Shown here one piece after another: positions 11,143-22,921 of a stretch of DNA of 64,000 nt. Positions within the stretch are counted from its first letter, which is position 1; the number at the start of each line of letters is the position of its first letter. A program made the translations under genes and the position numbers. A model generated the notes under the pieces. The model searched no databases and was not told where the DNA came from. It saw only the letters and a list, made by a program, of their open reading frames with translations. Source of the DNA: Orobanche coerulescens (taxonomy: Eukaryota; Streptophyta; Magnoliopsida; Lamiales; Orobanchaceae); assembly GCA_033398695.1 (NCBI GenBank), contig CM065804.1, forward strand, positions 124,057,501-124,121,500, read 5' to 3'.

Positions 11143-11590
11143 ATTACTTGCTCAGTTTATAGTATTTAATGAATGGTTTCCGTTTCATTCGTGTATAATT
11201 CGTATAACAATGTTTATAATCGAAATCACAGGAGATTTGGAATTATAAATCGTATTCGAGTTTTGGGAATCTAAATCATAAGGTATATGATTTACATTTA
11301 TTATTGGTATACTCGTACATCGAAGATATATTGTGATAAAGACGAAGATATGAATTATCTGCAATCCGTGATACTATGGACCGTCGAGTATTGAGGATAA
11401 TGTTTCGTGATGGTTTAGACATTGAGATCGTTCTCGAAGGACTCGGGGCAAGTACTCTAATCATTTTTATCATTTGTGTCGATCATGTCGTGATACATTC
11501 GTGTATCGTTGTTGTCATGCATTTGTGCATTGTTGTTGTCGTGTATTGTGTACTGTTGTTTTGTGCAGTTGTGCATTGTTGTCATATGTC

Positions 11591-11729
11591 CACCATGTGT
11601 TGGTCCGACGGGATCATCATGGGAATCTATAGCTGTGTGTGCTGGATCGCTGGATAGGTGATGCCATCATGTGTTGGTCCGACGAGATCATCATGGGAAT
11701 CTATAGCTGTGTGCGCTGGATCGTTGGAT
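11591..11729 (+). repeat. E2 LTR tandem repeat, two ~74-bp units
   Basis: Two units with TTGGTCCGACG, ATCATCATGGGAATCTATAG and a terminal GCTGGATCG-TTGGA. The start TCCGACG can pair with CGTTGGA at the unit end (7 pairs, one G-T). The 3' LTR copy is 17,461-17,604. The core CGACGGGA recurs in the repeats of E3, E4 and E7. Confidence 0.75.
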
Positions 11730-12254
11730 TACCATATGTGTTGTTATTGTTGTGCATATGTATATTAAGGGTTTGCCATAAGTATACATTGTCGTTATTG
11801 TTGTGATCATATTGACGTTGTCATATGAGTATGCATTTGTAGGTCTTGTGTTAGGGCCATGTCCGTATGTTGTGTTGATCTGATCTCGGATTAGACTGAC
11901 GTGATGGTAATGGTATTTCGTATCTTGAGGTATGTTCCGTATTTCCTTGGTACTTGTCTTTGATGGACAATCGATTATCGTATTGGAATTGTCGACCTTA
12001 TCCGATGGATTGAATTGGCCAGAGTTGGTATAATTCCCATATCGCGAGTTATGATAATGTTTTGAGAACCTTGGGTATTGTTGAGATACCGTACAGATAT
12101 TTTGGTATTATCTTATTGTGTTGTTAAGGATACGAATCGTGGATTTTCGTAAAGTTACGACAGTAAGATTACATTGGTCGTATTCTTACTTAGTATTTCC
12201 ATTGATATGTAATTATTGACGTGATGTGATGGTTATCATTGTTGGATATTATGG

Positions 12255-12282
12255 CTGACCCCGTCGTGGGCTTTCTTTTTAG
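12255..12282 (+). promoter_or_regulatory. Putative splice acceptor after CCC/GGG mini-hairpin (E2 LTR)
   Basis: GACCCCGTCGTGGG, able to pair CCC with GGG, is followed by the pyrimidine tract CTTTCTTTTTAG and then GTTC. The 3' LTR has the same at 18,129-18,153. A plausible 3' splice site; use is not shown. Confidence 0.4.
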
Positions 12283-12770
12283 GTTCTTGGATTATCAAGC
12301 TTGTAGCGGTCGTGGAGAGATGATCTTCTCCGAGGATACTGGCTAGAGCATGTATTTGTGTATTGAGTTTCCTGATCAGTTCTTGTATTCCGCTGATAGA
12401 GTATTTTAATTATTTGTCCTTACCCGCTGCGTGAGTATTTTGAAATGGTCTTTTGGTATATGGTATCTTAGGTTACTTTGGAAATCGTTCTCTAAATCTA
12501 TTCTGTCGGTACGTGTGAGCGATAGCTTAACGTATGTTCTTAAACAATTGAGTTTTGGTGTTTCGGGCCTTGTGGTTTCAAATGAGATTCTACGACGGTT
12601 TTGATAAATGAGTTTTATAAAGTCTTCGAATGTTTTAAATAGATAATACCGTCGATAGCCTCTTGGACATTTGTAAATATTTGCGAAAATTTTCTTCAGC
12701 CTTGTGGGTTCCATCTTGGGGCCCACGGCGCTGTAATATTCCCGGTCAGCTCTGGGGGTGTTACAGAATA

Positions 12771-12782
12771 TGGTATCGGAGC
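12771..12782 (+). promoter_or_regulatory. E2 primer-binding site
   Basis: TGGTATCGGAGC, five bases after the 5' LTR; one difference from the initiator-Met consensus TGGTATCAGAGC. Confidence 0.85.
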
Positions 12783-15141
12783 TTAGGTTGAGAAAACCTA
12801 GGCAGTCGGGTCGAGTTGGGTCGTGTTTTTTCGCGTCATTCGAGTTGTCGGATGACAAGTGTCTGAGCTCTGAGTTTTGTTGTTCACTCGAGCTTGTGCA
12901 TTATGTGATTTACCAATGTAGTACTGGGGTTGTTGTAAACTTTTCCAAACGGTGTTAACGTGTTTCTTCGGGTAGAGCTGTGTTGTGTTCTCGAGTTGAA
13001 CTGAGTTTTCAAATTGTGTGTTTTGTAAATATCTGTGTCGAGTATTTTCTTGAGTCGAGACATGTGCCAGTATCACGGGGAATCGTCAGCTTCACGATCT
13101 GTAAGTATTTGGATTTTTGAATTGTATTGGGATTTATTGCCGTACTAAGTTGATATCCTTTGAGATTCAGTAGATATTATGCGTTACAGTATGAGATGAC
13201 AAAATTGGGACAGGATTGATAATTTGAGAAACTATGATTCTAGAAATCAATATGTCGGTTAAGCTTTGGAACGGAGTTATGAATTTGGGAGAAAATACTG
13301 CGTATTGTTGAGAATAACATGTAGTCATGTTAGTTCATTTTGTGATATATTGAACTATTTTTGAGCATTTGAAAATGATACTTTTCAAAATTAATGTTTG
13401 ACGGATGTTTTACCGTAAGTGATGTTTGGGCCGAAGCCCAATTGATTTTGAAATAGTTTTGCAACTCAGGACTTGGGGTCGGAAAAATAGTTTTCTACTT
13501 TTTAAACTTCTTGTAATGCGGAACGAAATACGGGCTGAGACCCTAATGTTTCAAAAGACTTTTTAATGTTTTCTAAAACTCCCGAGAATTGTAAAACACT
13601 TTATCAATCTTTATCGATTTCGTTTCTGCCTTTTGCGGTTTTAGTTTACTTGTTCAAATGGAACTTCTCAGAAAGTCTTTCGCTGTGTTGATTTGTTTCA
13701 ATGTCTTGTCATAGCATAACTGAGATGACCCAAGATGGGTTAATGATTGGCGTTGTGAGTCATATGTGGAAAAGGAGTTTTTGGTCGGAGTTTATATACT
13801 GAGATTTTGGTACTCGATCGTGTGATTTTCTAATGGAATATCAGTGGATATTAGTGACGAACCGGATTGGTATACAGGAGTATGGATGTAGTCGAGCATT
13901 TGCATACTTTTCATTTTAAAACTTCGAAATCATGTGGATTCGAAGGAAACTGTTATCGAATACTTGGCACCAGCAAGCCGATTTAATTTTAAAAATTTAT
14001 TTCGTAGTCTTACGAAAATTTATGTTTTGAGTTTTGAAATTTTTGAAAGAACTTTCGGACATTTGTCTTTTGACGAGACTATGATTTCAAACTGGTTTTG
14101 AAAATATGATCGATATACTTACGCATTTAGTGCATAATGCATATCATGGTGAAGTTCTGAGTGTAACTCACGAACTGGATAAGACATCAGTATGGTACAA
14201 GGAAAAGAGATTCGAACTTCAGTATAGTAGTTTGGTTATCCAGGGATGATCGGTTGAGTTATCGGATAAGATAAATATGTTGCGTGTTGTAGATTCATGC
14301 ACATAATATTATTTTGGAAACTTCGGATTTTGTGAAACCGGGACATATGGGCTATGTGATTCCATTGGTATGATAGTAGCGCGATTTTACCATATTGATT
14401 TTTGAATGATTTCTTTGTAAGTGTAGAAATGGGGATGGTGACCCCATGCTGGTTGTTTTGGATATTGAGTGGTTGTTCCCACTCCATGTATGATTGGATA
14501 TGTTCATCGGGTTGTGATTGGTGTGTCGTTTTGAGAACCTTATTCGTTCGTATATCGGTTTCGATGGTTCTGTGTTGATCGTGTTGGAGTTTACCGTGTG
14601 GAGGTATTCTCGATTTTCGTTGATCGTTCGTTGGTAATATTAGAGTTTATCATGATGATGATATTCTCGGCCGTGTTTTGACCTTTGGATTGGTCGTATT
14701 AGAGTTTATCATGTCGATGATATTCTCGGTTAATTTATTGGTTGATTATTGCTGGTGATCATCTGAGCGTTCAGATTGTCTGTTGATGTTTCGGGATTTG
14801 TTGCCATGGTGTTGAGCATTTGTTTCACAGATGTATCGTGTATTATTCGTTTTATCGGAATTGGGACTTGATTATATAATCAGGTAGATGAGATTTGACA
14901 CGGGTAGGTTACTTCATCCGAAGATGATATATTTTGTTGAGACTAATGGAATTGTTATTATAAACGTATTGAGGTTTTACAGTGAAGTCACTTGTTAGTA
15001 CCTCAGGAGATCGTCAACTTGGCGCATATATAAGTGTACTGTTTTGATTATTCGTTAATAATGATGATTGATCATTGTCGTGATGGTTTCGGAATATTTT
15101 GGTTGAATTGTTTGTTGATTTTTTTTTCTATGACGGATTAC

Positions 15142-15179
15142 AAGTTTCGAGGACGAAACTTATTTTAAGTGGTGTAGTA
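15142..15179 (+). promoter_or_regulatory. E2 pre-LTR hairpin and polypurine-tract region
   Basis: AAGTTTCG-AGGA-CGAAACTT (15,142-15,161), an 8-bp perfect stem with a 4-base loop, then TATTTTAAGTGGTGTAGTA before the 3' LTR. The purine tract is weak. The hairpin persists although E2 has no pol gene, so its conservation is not due to protein coding. Confidence 0.75.
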
Positions 15180-18100
15180 TGTAATATCCGGAATTTCTAC
15201 TACTGTTGTTTTATATTATTTTATCCGAGTTATATTGTACAGCATGGAATCTGTACAGTATAGATAAAGTAAATGAAGGACTGAGATGTCAGTATCGGTA
15301 TAATTGTCGTACTTGGTCTACAATTGTATTAGAGGATATGGTGCGTCATGTATACGTATCCGATATGTCGAGACGTTGGACAAGAATAGCTGAAAATGGC
15401 TAAGTGTAACATTATTAGCGCACGCTAATAATCATGAGTAGCGCACACTATCGTGCAGGTTTAGCGCATGCTACGGACATAACTTAGCGTACGCTAGTGA
15501 AGAACAGCTCAGAAGGAATCTGCATGTGGACCAGGCCACTTTCGACGCATGTTCTGATAAGTCAACGGATGTTGTAATGTAGTGTTAGCGCACGCTAATG
15601 CATGTTGATTAGCGCACGCTAACTGTATATCGGACAAAAAGGAATCTTATCCTCGTCAGCACTTTCGGCGTGTGGACCAGTCTTCGGAGCATACAGACAA
15701 ACGAGTCAACTGATATTAGCGCACGCTAAACGCAAGGACTTGCGTGCGCTAGAGAGTGTAAGTTACGTACGCTAATGCATGGGCGTTACGTACGTGAGCA
15801 CATGTACGAAGCCATACAGTAGCCCTGGACTGCGATAGCGCACGCTAACAAAGTCAGTTAGCGTACTCTAAAGTCGTAGCGCACGCTAAACATAAGGTTT
15901 AGCGCACGCTAGTAATATACTTTATAAAAAGGGACAAAAGGGTGTTATGAAGAATTTCGTCCATTTCTTTCCTTTCACCCGATAGAGAGAACCTTGGGAG
16001 GACATTTGGAGTTCCTAAACACTGAGGGATGATCCTCTTTAACAAGATTAAAGATGGAAATCATGGATTAAAGCTTTGTTCTTGAAATCATTGGTGATCC
16101 TTGGAAATGGATTCAACCTTGGAAATCAATCCATTCCTTCATAAAGGTAATCACTCTTCATCTTTGGATTTCATTTCGGGATGAATGTTAATGTTCTTGA
16201 GTTGATGATTATTACATAAACAAGTTGACAAGCATGATTATGAGATGGATTACCGGAGTAGGATGATATTAATATGATTTGTGTGGCTTGAATTTTGTAC
16301 TTCGTTTTCTTGAGATAAGTTGGTGAATCCTTCTCCTCAATTTCGGATGTTGATGTTATTGTCGATGATTACTCTCTGTAATGGAAGATTAAGGAAGTGT
16401 TGTTACGTTCTTGATGTTTCATGTATTGATATTAAGGAAGATGATATATGGATATAGAACTTGGATTATAAGTTGGATGATTGTTCATATGTTAAAGGAT
16501 ATCGGATTTCATTGTTTTGATGACTATAAACATGGTTTTGGATCACTTAGTGTTCTTGATAATTGCCATATGTTGATCGGTATCTGAAAAACATGCATCT
16601 GTACAGCATTAGCGCACGCTAAGCTTACTGCCTAGCGCGCGCTAACGGGAGCAACTTAGCGCACACTACGTTAAGTGATTAACGTGCGCTAAGAAGGCAG
16701 AAAGTGCAGTATTTTCGTGTTGTGGTTCTGAATTCGTGCTGGTTTGAGTTAGATTGATCCGACTAGTGTTTTACCGAGATATTGTAGAACCGTTGAGTTT
16801 GTTGATTGGTTATATCGATTGTTGATTATTATCGAATGTGTGTTAATTGATACTTCAATAGGTTGAGATTATTGATCGGTAATTATAGCCGTATGTTGCG
16901 GCCGTGTTCGAGTATGTTCGTGAATTGCTTTGATAGGGACCGAGGAACGTGTAGATGACGGCAATGGATTTGGTAACAACTTCCTCGTCATTGTATCGGT
17001 ATCGAGGTAAGTTATTACTTGCTCAGTTTATAGTATTTAATGAATGGTTTCCGTTTCATTCGTTTATAATTCGTATAACAATGTTTATAATCGAAATCAC
17101 AGGAGATTTGGAATTATAAATCGTATTCGAGTTTTGGGAATCCAAATCATAAGGTATATGATTTACATTTATTATTTGTATACTCGTACATCGAAGATAT
17201 ATTGTGATAAAGACGAAGATATGAATTATCTTCAATCCGTGATACTTTGGACCGTCGAGTATTGAGGATAATGTTTCGTGATGGTTTAGACATTGAGATC
17301 GTTCTCGAAGGACTCGGGGCAAGTACTCTAATCATTTTTATCATTTGTGTCGATCATGTCGTGATACATTCGTGTATCGTTGTTGTCATGCATTTGTGCA
17401 TTGTTGTTGTCGTGTATTGTGTACTGTTGTTTTGTGCAGTTGTGCATTGTTGTCATATGTCCACCATGTGTTGGTCCGATGGGGTCATCATGGGAATCTA
17501 TAGCTGTGTGCGCTGGATCGTTGGACAGGTAATACCACCTTGCGTTGGTCCGACGAGATCATCATGGGAATCTATAGCTGTGTGCGCTGGATCGTTGGAT
17601 TACCATATGTGTTGTTATTGTTGTGCATATGTATATTATGGGTTTGCCATAAGTATACATTATCGTTATTGTTGTGATCATATTGACGTTGTCATATGAG
17701 TATGCATTTGTAGGTCTTGTGTTAGGGCCATGTCCGTATGTTGTGTTGATCTGATCTCGGATTAGACTGACGTGATGGTAATGGTATTTCGTATCTTGAG
17801 GTATGTTCCGTATTTCCTTGGTACTTGTCTTTGATGGACAATCGATTATCGTATTGGAATTGTCGACGTTATCCGATGGATTGAATTGGCCAGAGTTGGT
17901 ATAATTCCCGTATCGCGAGTTATGATAATATTTTGAGAACCTTGGGTATTGTTGAGATACCGTACAGATATTTCGGTATTATCTTATTGTGTTGTTAAGG
18001 ATACGAATCGTGGATTTTCGTAAAGTTACGACAGTAAGATTACATTGGTCGTATTCTTACTTAGTATTTCCATTGATATGTAATTATTGACGTGATGTGA

Positions 18101-18636
18101 TGGTTATCATTGTTGGATATTATGGTTGACCCCGTCGTGGGCTTTCTTTTTAGGTTCTTGGATTATCAAGCTTGTAGCGGTCGTGGAGAGATGAGCTTCT
18201 CCGAGGATACTGGCTAGAGCATGTATTTGTGTATTGAGTTTCCTGATCAATTCTTGTATTCCGGTGATAGAGTATTTTAATTATTTGTCCTTACCCGCTG
18301 CGTGAGTATTTTGAAATGGTCTTTTGGTATCTGGTAACTTAGGTTACTTTGGAAATCGTTCTCTAAATCTATTCTATCGGTACGTGTGAGCGATAGCTTA
18401 ACGTATGTTCTTAAACAATTGAGTTTTGGCGTTTCGGGCCTTGTGGTTTCAAATGAGATTCTACGACGGTTTTGATAAATGAGTTTTATAAAGTCTTCGA
18501 ATGTTTTAAATAGATAATACCGTCGATAGCCTCTTGGACATTTGTAAATATTTGCAAAAAATTTCTTCAGCCTTGTGGGTTCCATCTTGGGGCCCACGGC
18601 GCTGTAATATTCCCGGTCAGCTCTGGAGGTGTTGCA
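15180..18636 (+). repeat. E2 3' LTR
   Basis: 3,457 bp with the same module order as the 5' LTR: palindromes 15,416-15,911, TATA 15,923, second cluster 16,610-16,692, GAG|GTAAGTT at 17,007, repeats 17,461-17,604, acceptor-like AG at 18,153. The last bases are GTGTTGCA instead of GTGTTACA. Confidence 0.92.
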
Positions 18637-19970
18637 AGATTATGGTTAGGTTGTTGACATATCTTTAAGATATAATTGTGATTATTGATTTCAAATTTGG
18701 TAAATTTTCAATCTTTAATTTTTGAATTAAAATTTCCCAAAATTACGGTCCCACCCATAATTCTTGCGAAGTGGGTTATTATACCCGTAAATTTTAGTTT
18801 TCGTCACGGATGGTGACGAAACTTACAAGAGAGTTCATGTTGAACTTGGAGCTTAATTTTTGGCTAAATTTACAGAATTTCGGTTTCTGACCGATTTTCC
18901 AAAATTTTCGTTTTGCCCCAAAACTTTTTTAAAAATATCGTTTTAACCCAAATTTACTTCGATTGTTATAAGATTTTTCAGATATCATACTTACCTTTTT
19001 TTAAAATTTAATATTCCGGTCCAGAGTCTAGAAATTTTGTCTTAGATTTCAATTTTATTGTAATTTGCTATTTGACCCCAATTTTATTGATTATTACATT
19101 TTGGCCCCAAATCTCAAAACGACTCCCGATCTCTACAAAATTTTAAGGTCAGAATATTTATTCTTATATAAGTCATTACTTCAGTCCAGAAGGTGAAATT
19201 TTCGCCTTGGCTCCGGATTTTTTTGGGGGGAATTTTACCATTTTGACCTCTTAATTTATCTTAATTGCAATTTTTAGTCCGTAGACACCGGGAATGGATC
19301 CCGATCGCTACGAAACTTTAAGGGCAGAGGCTAAACATGTTATTATGTCCCTTTTGATGTTCAAACTGAAATTACACGGATTTCAATTAGTTGTTTCACA
19401 ATTTGTAGATTTTACACAATTTCCATGTTTTGACGATTTTGGCCCGTTGGCTTGGAAAACGGTTCCCGTTTCTTATAAAATTTTAAGGGTAGGTGATTAA
19501 CAAGTAATTATGTTTTATTTTATGTCCTTAAGTCAGATTACATCTTTTAACTAATAATTTCCCAATTATCTTTACCTTCACTTAGTTCGTATCTTAAGCT
19601 TGTTTTAACTGTTCTATCTTTGTTAGGCCACGATTTAAGCATCCAACTACACATGCATATTCATATAAACAAAATACACTTCTTAAAAATCAATTTCCAT
19701 AATATAATGGATAGCAATCATGTTTGGTTGGTAAGATATTTATGCATTTCATTCTAGTTATCAAATCGGTAATTTCACATGCAACAAGTTACTAACTAAT
19801 TTGCATGCTAATGATATATGATGAATGAACTATATAACTACATAGAAAGGACATGTATTATATCATTATTATTAATTTCCTTTGAAAGTAACTTACATAT
19901 AAAAGTTTTAAAAAGAAAATATTTTACCTACCTCGTTCTTTGTCGGTAGAAGTTGATTCTAGGTCTCGTA
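18637..19970 (-). repeat. E1 5' LTR, segment 2 of 3
   Basis: Starts with the second AGATT copy and continues the E1 LTR to the E3 insertion at 19,970. Its right part (about 19,175-19,970) aligns with 567-1,370. Non-coding; contains the hairpin at 18,799. Confidence 0.87.
18799..18821. other. 9-bp stem hairpin in the E1-family LTR
   Basis: TTTCGTCAC-GGATG-GTGACGAAA, perfect 9-bp stem and 5-base loop. The reverse complement is identical in E5 at 53,918-53,940. Possible regulatory or RNA structure. Confidence 0.6.
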
Positions 19971-21598
19971 TGTAATATCCGCAAATTCGATTTCCGGTAA
20001 TTTTTCTTTTTATGGCGGGAGTCCATTTCGACGACTCGCTTGTGACCGTTTCGTCATTCTGAGAATGATTAATTCTGCACTTTTTGTCATCCGAATTCGT
20101 TTCGGTATCATTTTGTTGAGTTCCGTGTTCTTAAATGACTTTTCCGCACTTGAGTTCGATTCTTGCGAATTTCATCCGAAACAGTTCCTTCGAGTTTCTC
20201 GTAAGTTCATTTAATGTTATTGTTCACGTTGTAAGCTTTGGTTTGGTGTTTCGATCGTGCATCGTGTATTTCGGACGTTTTGGGCCATTTTCGTAATTTC
20301 CCAAAGTTTGGGGTAATTACTTCCGTTGTCGAATTTCGAGCCCTCGGGTGGTCGGAATCGTGTGTTCTCTTAGTGTTCGGATTCGTCTTTGTGAGTACTT
20401 CGTAATCGTGTTTTCGATTTACGTTCAGGTCTGAGTTTCGGGATTTTTCGGACCGTCGGATCGACCGAGGCCTGGCTGGCCAGACCTGGCTGAGTAACGG
20501 CCGTAATGGCCCGGCAGCAACTGTTTGATTCTTGTGAATCTCGTTCGAAACTATTCCTTAGAAATTAATTATTGGAAAATATTTTGGTGGTGCGGTCAAA
20601 CCACGGTTTATATGGATTTTTAGAAATTTGTTAAATTTTGACAAATGGGCCGTGTATTTTCAAATGACACCATCAGACGGTATTTGAAAATGTGTTTTGA
20701 AGTACTTCGGACATTGTAAAATATTACCGTCGTTTTGGTTATGAACTAAAGGATTTTGGAAAATTTCTGTTTTGCATAACAACTTTGGCTTCCGTAAATT
20801 AGAACGCTATGTGTTTATGTATTGAGGTTAAGTCGTGCAGTGAGTTGCTATGTTATTATTCTCGTCAGAAAATCTGGGTTGTATGCCCAAGTGGCGGGAT
20901 ACGTTGTTAGGTATCGTTTCCCACTTCAATGACCGAGGTATTAAACAAAGTGTTTTCAAAAGTTTTTCGAAAGGTTTTGTGAATCATGACTTGAGGTCTT
21001 AAAGGTTTTGAAAATCTAAAAATTCCCGAGATGATAATCTTATTTTCGAATGCTTCATAGCTTATCTTCCCTTGTGAAAACCTCCCGGGAATATTTTGAT
21101 ACTTGATTATTATATTTGATTCACGATTATTATTTGCTTGTTACATTGCGTATGATTTGATACTTGCACTAGTAAAACAGTGGAGTTTTACTAACCCTCG
21201 AGTAATCGGGGGTTAGATGTCTATTTTGCGTCCAGGTACATGCGGATTCAGGGGAGCAGTCACAGGATTGGCACAAGAGGATGACGAGCTGCGATACTAA
21301 TCATGAGTCGAGAGTTGTTTTGATTTTTGTTGTGTTGTCAGAGTTGATTTCAGTCTTCTGCTGTATTGTATTTCGACCCCTGTGTGGGTAATGTTGTTTA
21401 AGTCAGTTTTGTCGATTGGGTTGTGTGACCTCATCGGTCTGTGTATTCATGTGTAAGTGACCATAACGGTCTGTATCATTTTATTGTTTGACCCTGGCCG
21501 GGCAAATATTTGGTTGTTTATGGATGTTTAGCCTGGTAGATCCTTGTGGAAAGGGTCTACGGTGTGTAATATTCCCATATGGTTTTGGGGGTGTTACA
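19971..21598 (+). repeat. E3 5' LTR, mosaic
   Basis: Ends TGTAATATCC and GGGTGTTACA agree with the 3' LTR. Positions 19,971-20,520 match 24,588-25,135 and 20,957-21,598 match 26,852-27,493. The middle 1.7 kb of the 3' LTR, with palindromes, TATA, donor sites and repeats, is absent; about 436 bp of other sequence takes its place. This LTR therefore lacks its promoter. Confidence 0.85.
20521..20956 (+). repeat. Foreign segment inside E3 5' LTR, copied from the element interior
   Basis: From about 20,562 it matches the E3 leader at 22,221-22,620 (starting TTATTGGAAAATATTTTGGT), and its first 40 bases resemble the LTR around 24,770-24,810. This looks like a template-switch product of LTR start, leader and LTR end. 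Confidence 0.8.
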
Positions 21599-21602
21599 TT
21601 TA

Positions 21603-21614
21603 TGGTATCAGAGC
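21603..21614 (+). promoter_or_regulatory. E3 primer-binding site
   Basis: TGGTATCAGAGC, exact match to the plant initiator tRNA-Met complement, four bases after the LTR. Confidence 0.9.
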
Positions 21615-22921
21615 TTAGTTTGCGGAAACCTAGGCTGTCGGGTCGAGTCAAGTCGTGATTTGTCGAGTAATGTGTTGTCTTGTCGTTCGAGTCATCAAGT
21701 GACAAATTGAGTTGTGCGTAGTCACAACGTGTCGGTTATGTTGTCGGACGATATTAGTATCATGGGCGACTGTCACCTCCGTGCGGCATGTGGATGTAAG
21801 TCTCCTCCTTTATGCGTAATACCTGTGTATCTCGATTTTATCTTGGTGAGTTTATTTACACAGTATTGTGTAATATAGTTGTGTCTAATACTTGTGGCAC
21901 ATAGTATGTGTATAGAACTGGGCACATTATTGTTTTTTCTTTGAACCACCGGGTGGTGTGGTATGGTGTGAAAGTTGTAAACCTTGATGGTATTCAAAAA
22001 GGTACCGACGGTAGAGTTTGTGAGAAACTCTGATGAATGATTTTGCTTTGTGTTTAAACTTGATACCACGAGATGTATTTGATTGAATTGGCGACCCTGG
22101 TTGCCATTTGAGTATGTGGTTTTAAATTCGACTGTTTTTGGAATGTTGTAATTTTTGTCCGCTATGGGTAAGTTTGAGAATGTTTTCTGAAGGACTTTAC
22201 TGTTTGAGAATTTTTGTAGAAATTGATTATTGGAAAATATTTTGGTGCTGCGGTCAAACCACGGTTTATATGAATTTTTAAAAATTTGTTAAATTTTGAC
22301 AAATGGGCCGTGTATTTTCAAATGACACTATCAGATGATATTTGAAAAATGTGTTTTGAAGTACTTCGGACATTGTAAAATATTACCGTCGTTTTGGTTA
22401 TGAACTAAAGGATTTTGGAAAATTTCTGTTTTGCATAACAACTTTGGCTTCCGTAAATTAGAACGCTATGTGTTTATGTATTGAGGTTAAGTCGTGTAGT
22501 GAGTTTCTATGTTATTATTCTCGTCAGAAAATCTGGGTTGTATGCCCAAGTGGCGGGATACGTTGTTAGGTATCGTTCCCCACTTCAATGACCGAGGTAT
22601 TAAACAAAGTGTTTTCAAAATTTCATCCCAGCAAAATATTTGAACAAATACCTCGGAAAAATTTTATTTTTTTAAAGAATGTTAGAAGTGTCTAGTCTCA
22701 ATGACATGTATGTGGTCTCGACCATGTTTATTTTGGTAAAAGTCGGGCACCTCTGTTGGTGTAACCGTGCGAATTACTTACGAATTTAAGTCTATTATTG
22801 CATTGTTAGTTCGTGTACTCGTGTGATGACTTGGAGTGAATACTTTATTGTGCTACTGGTTGTTGCCCTATGTTGATTATGTGGTATTTATTTTGTTGTT
22901 CTGAATGGTTGCCCGTTCAGT
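21615..22921 (+). other. E3 leader, non-coding
   Basis: About 1.3 kb without a credible gene. It includes 22,221-22,620, the segment duplicated inside the 5' LTR, and a start region similar to the E2 leader. Confidence 0.65.

Larger units (their letters stand above)
9309..12765 (+). repeat. E2 5' LTR
   Basis: 3,457 bp, TGTAATATCC to GTGTTACA. In order: palindrome cluster (9,545-10,040), TATAAAAAG (10,052), AAG|GTAA at 10,276, second palindrome cluster (10,738-10,820), GAG|GTAAGTT at 11,136, tandem repeats (11,591-11,729), pyrimidine tract plus AG at 12,282, and the terminus. Length identical to the 3' LTR despite small indels that cancel out. Confidence 0.92.
12766..15179 (+). other. E2 interior, non-coding
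   Basis: Begins with GAATA and the primer site, then a leader related to that of E3 (shared CCTAGGCNGTCGGGTCGAGT-like text). The rest shows short random open frames only, no zinc knuckle, RT or integrase motif. Ends with the GGA-type hairpin and weak purine tract. Confidence 0.8.
9309..18636 (+). mobile_element. E2: non-coding LTR element (LARD type), 9,328 bp
   Basis: Complete element with perfect AGATT target duplication, two 3,457-bp LTRs (TGTAATATCC to GTGTTACA or GTGTTGCA), a Met-type primer site and a pre-LTR hairpin and purine-rich tract. The 2,414-bp interior has no gag, protease, RT or integrase in any frame. The LTRs exceed the interior in length. This is the profile of a large retrotransposon derivative that depends on proteins of other elements; leader sequence near the primer site resembles that of gag-only E3. 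In the first ~245 LTR bases I count about nine differences between the two copies by eye. Confidence 0.9.
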
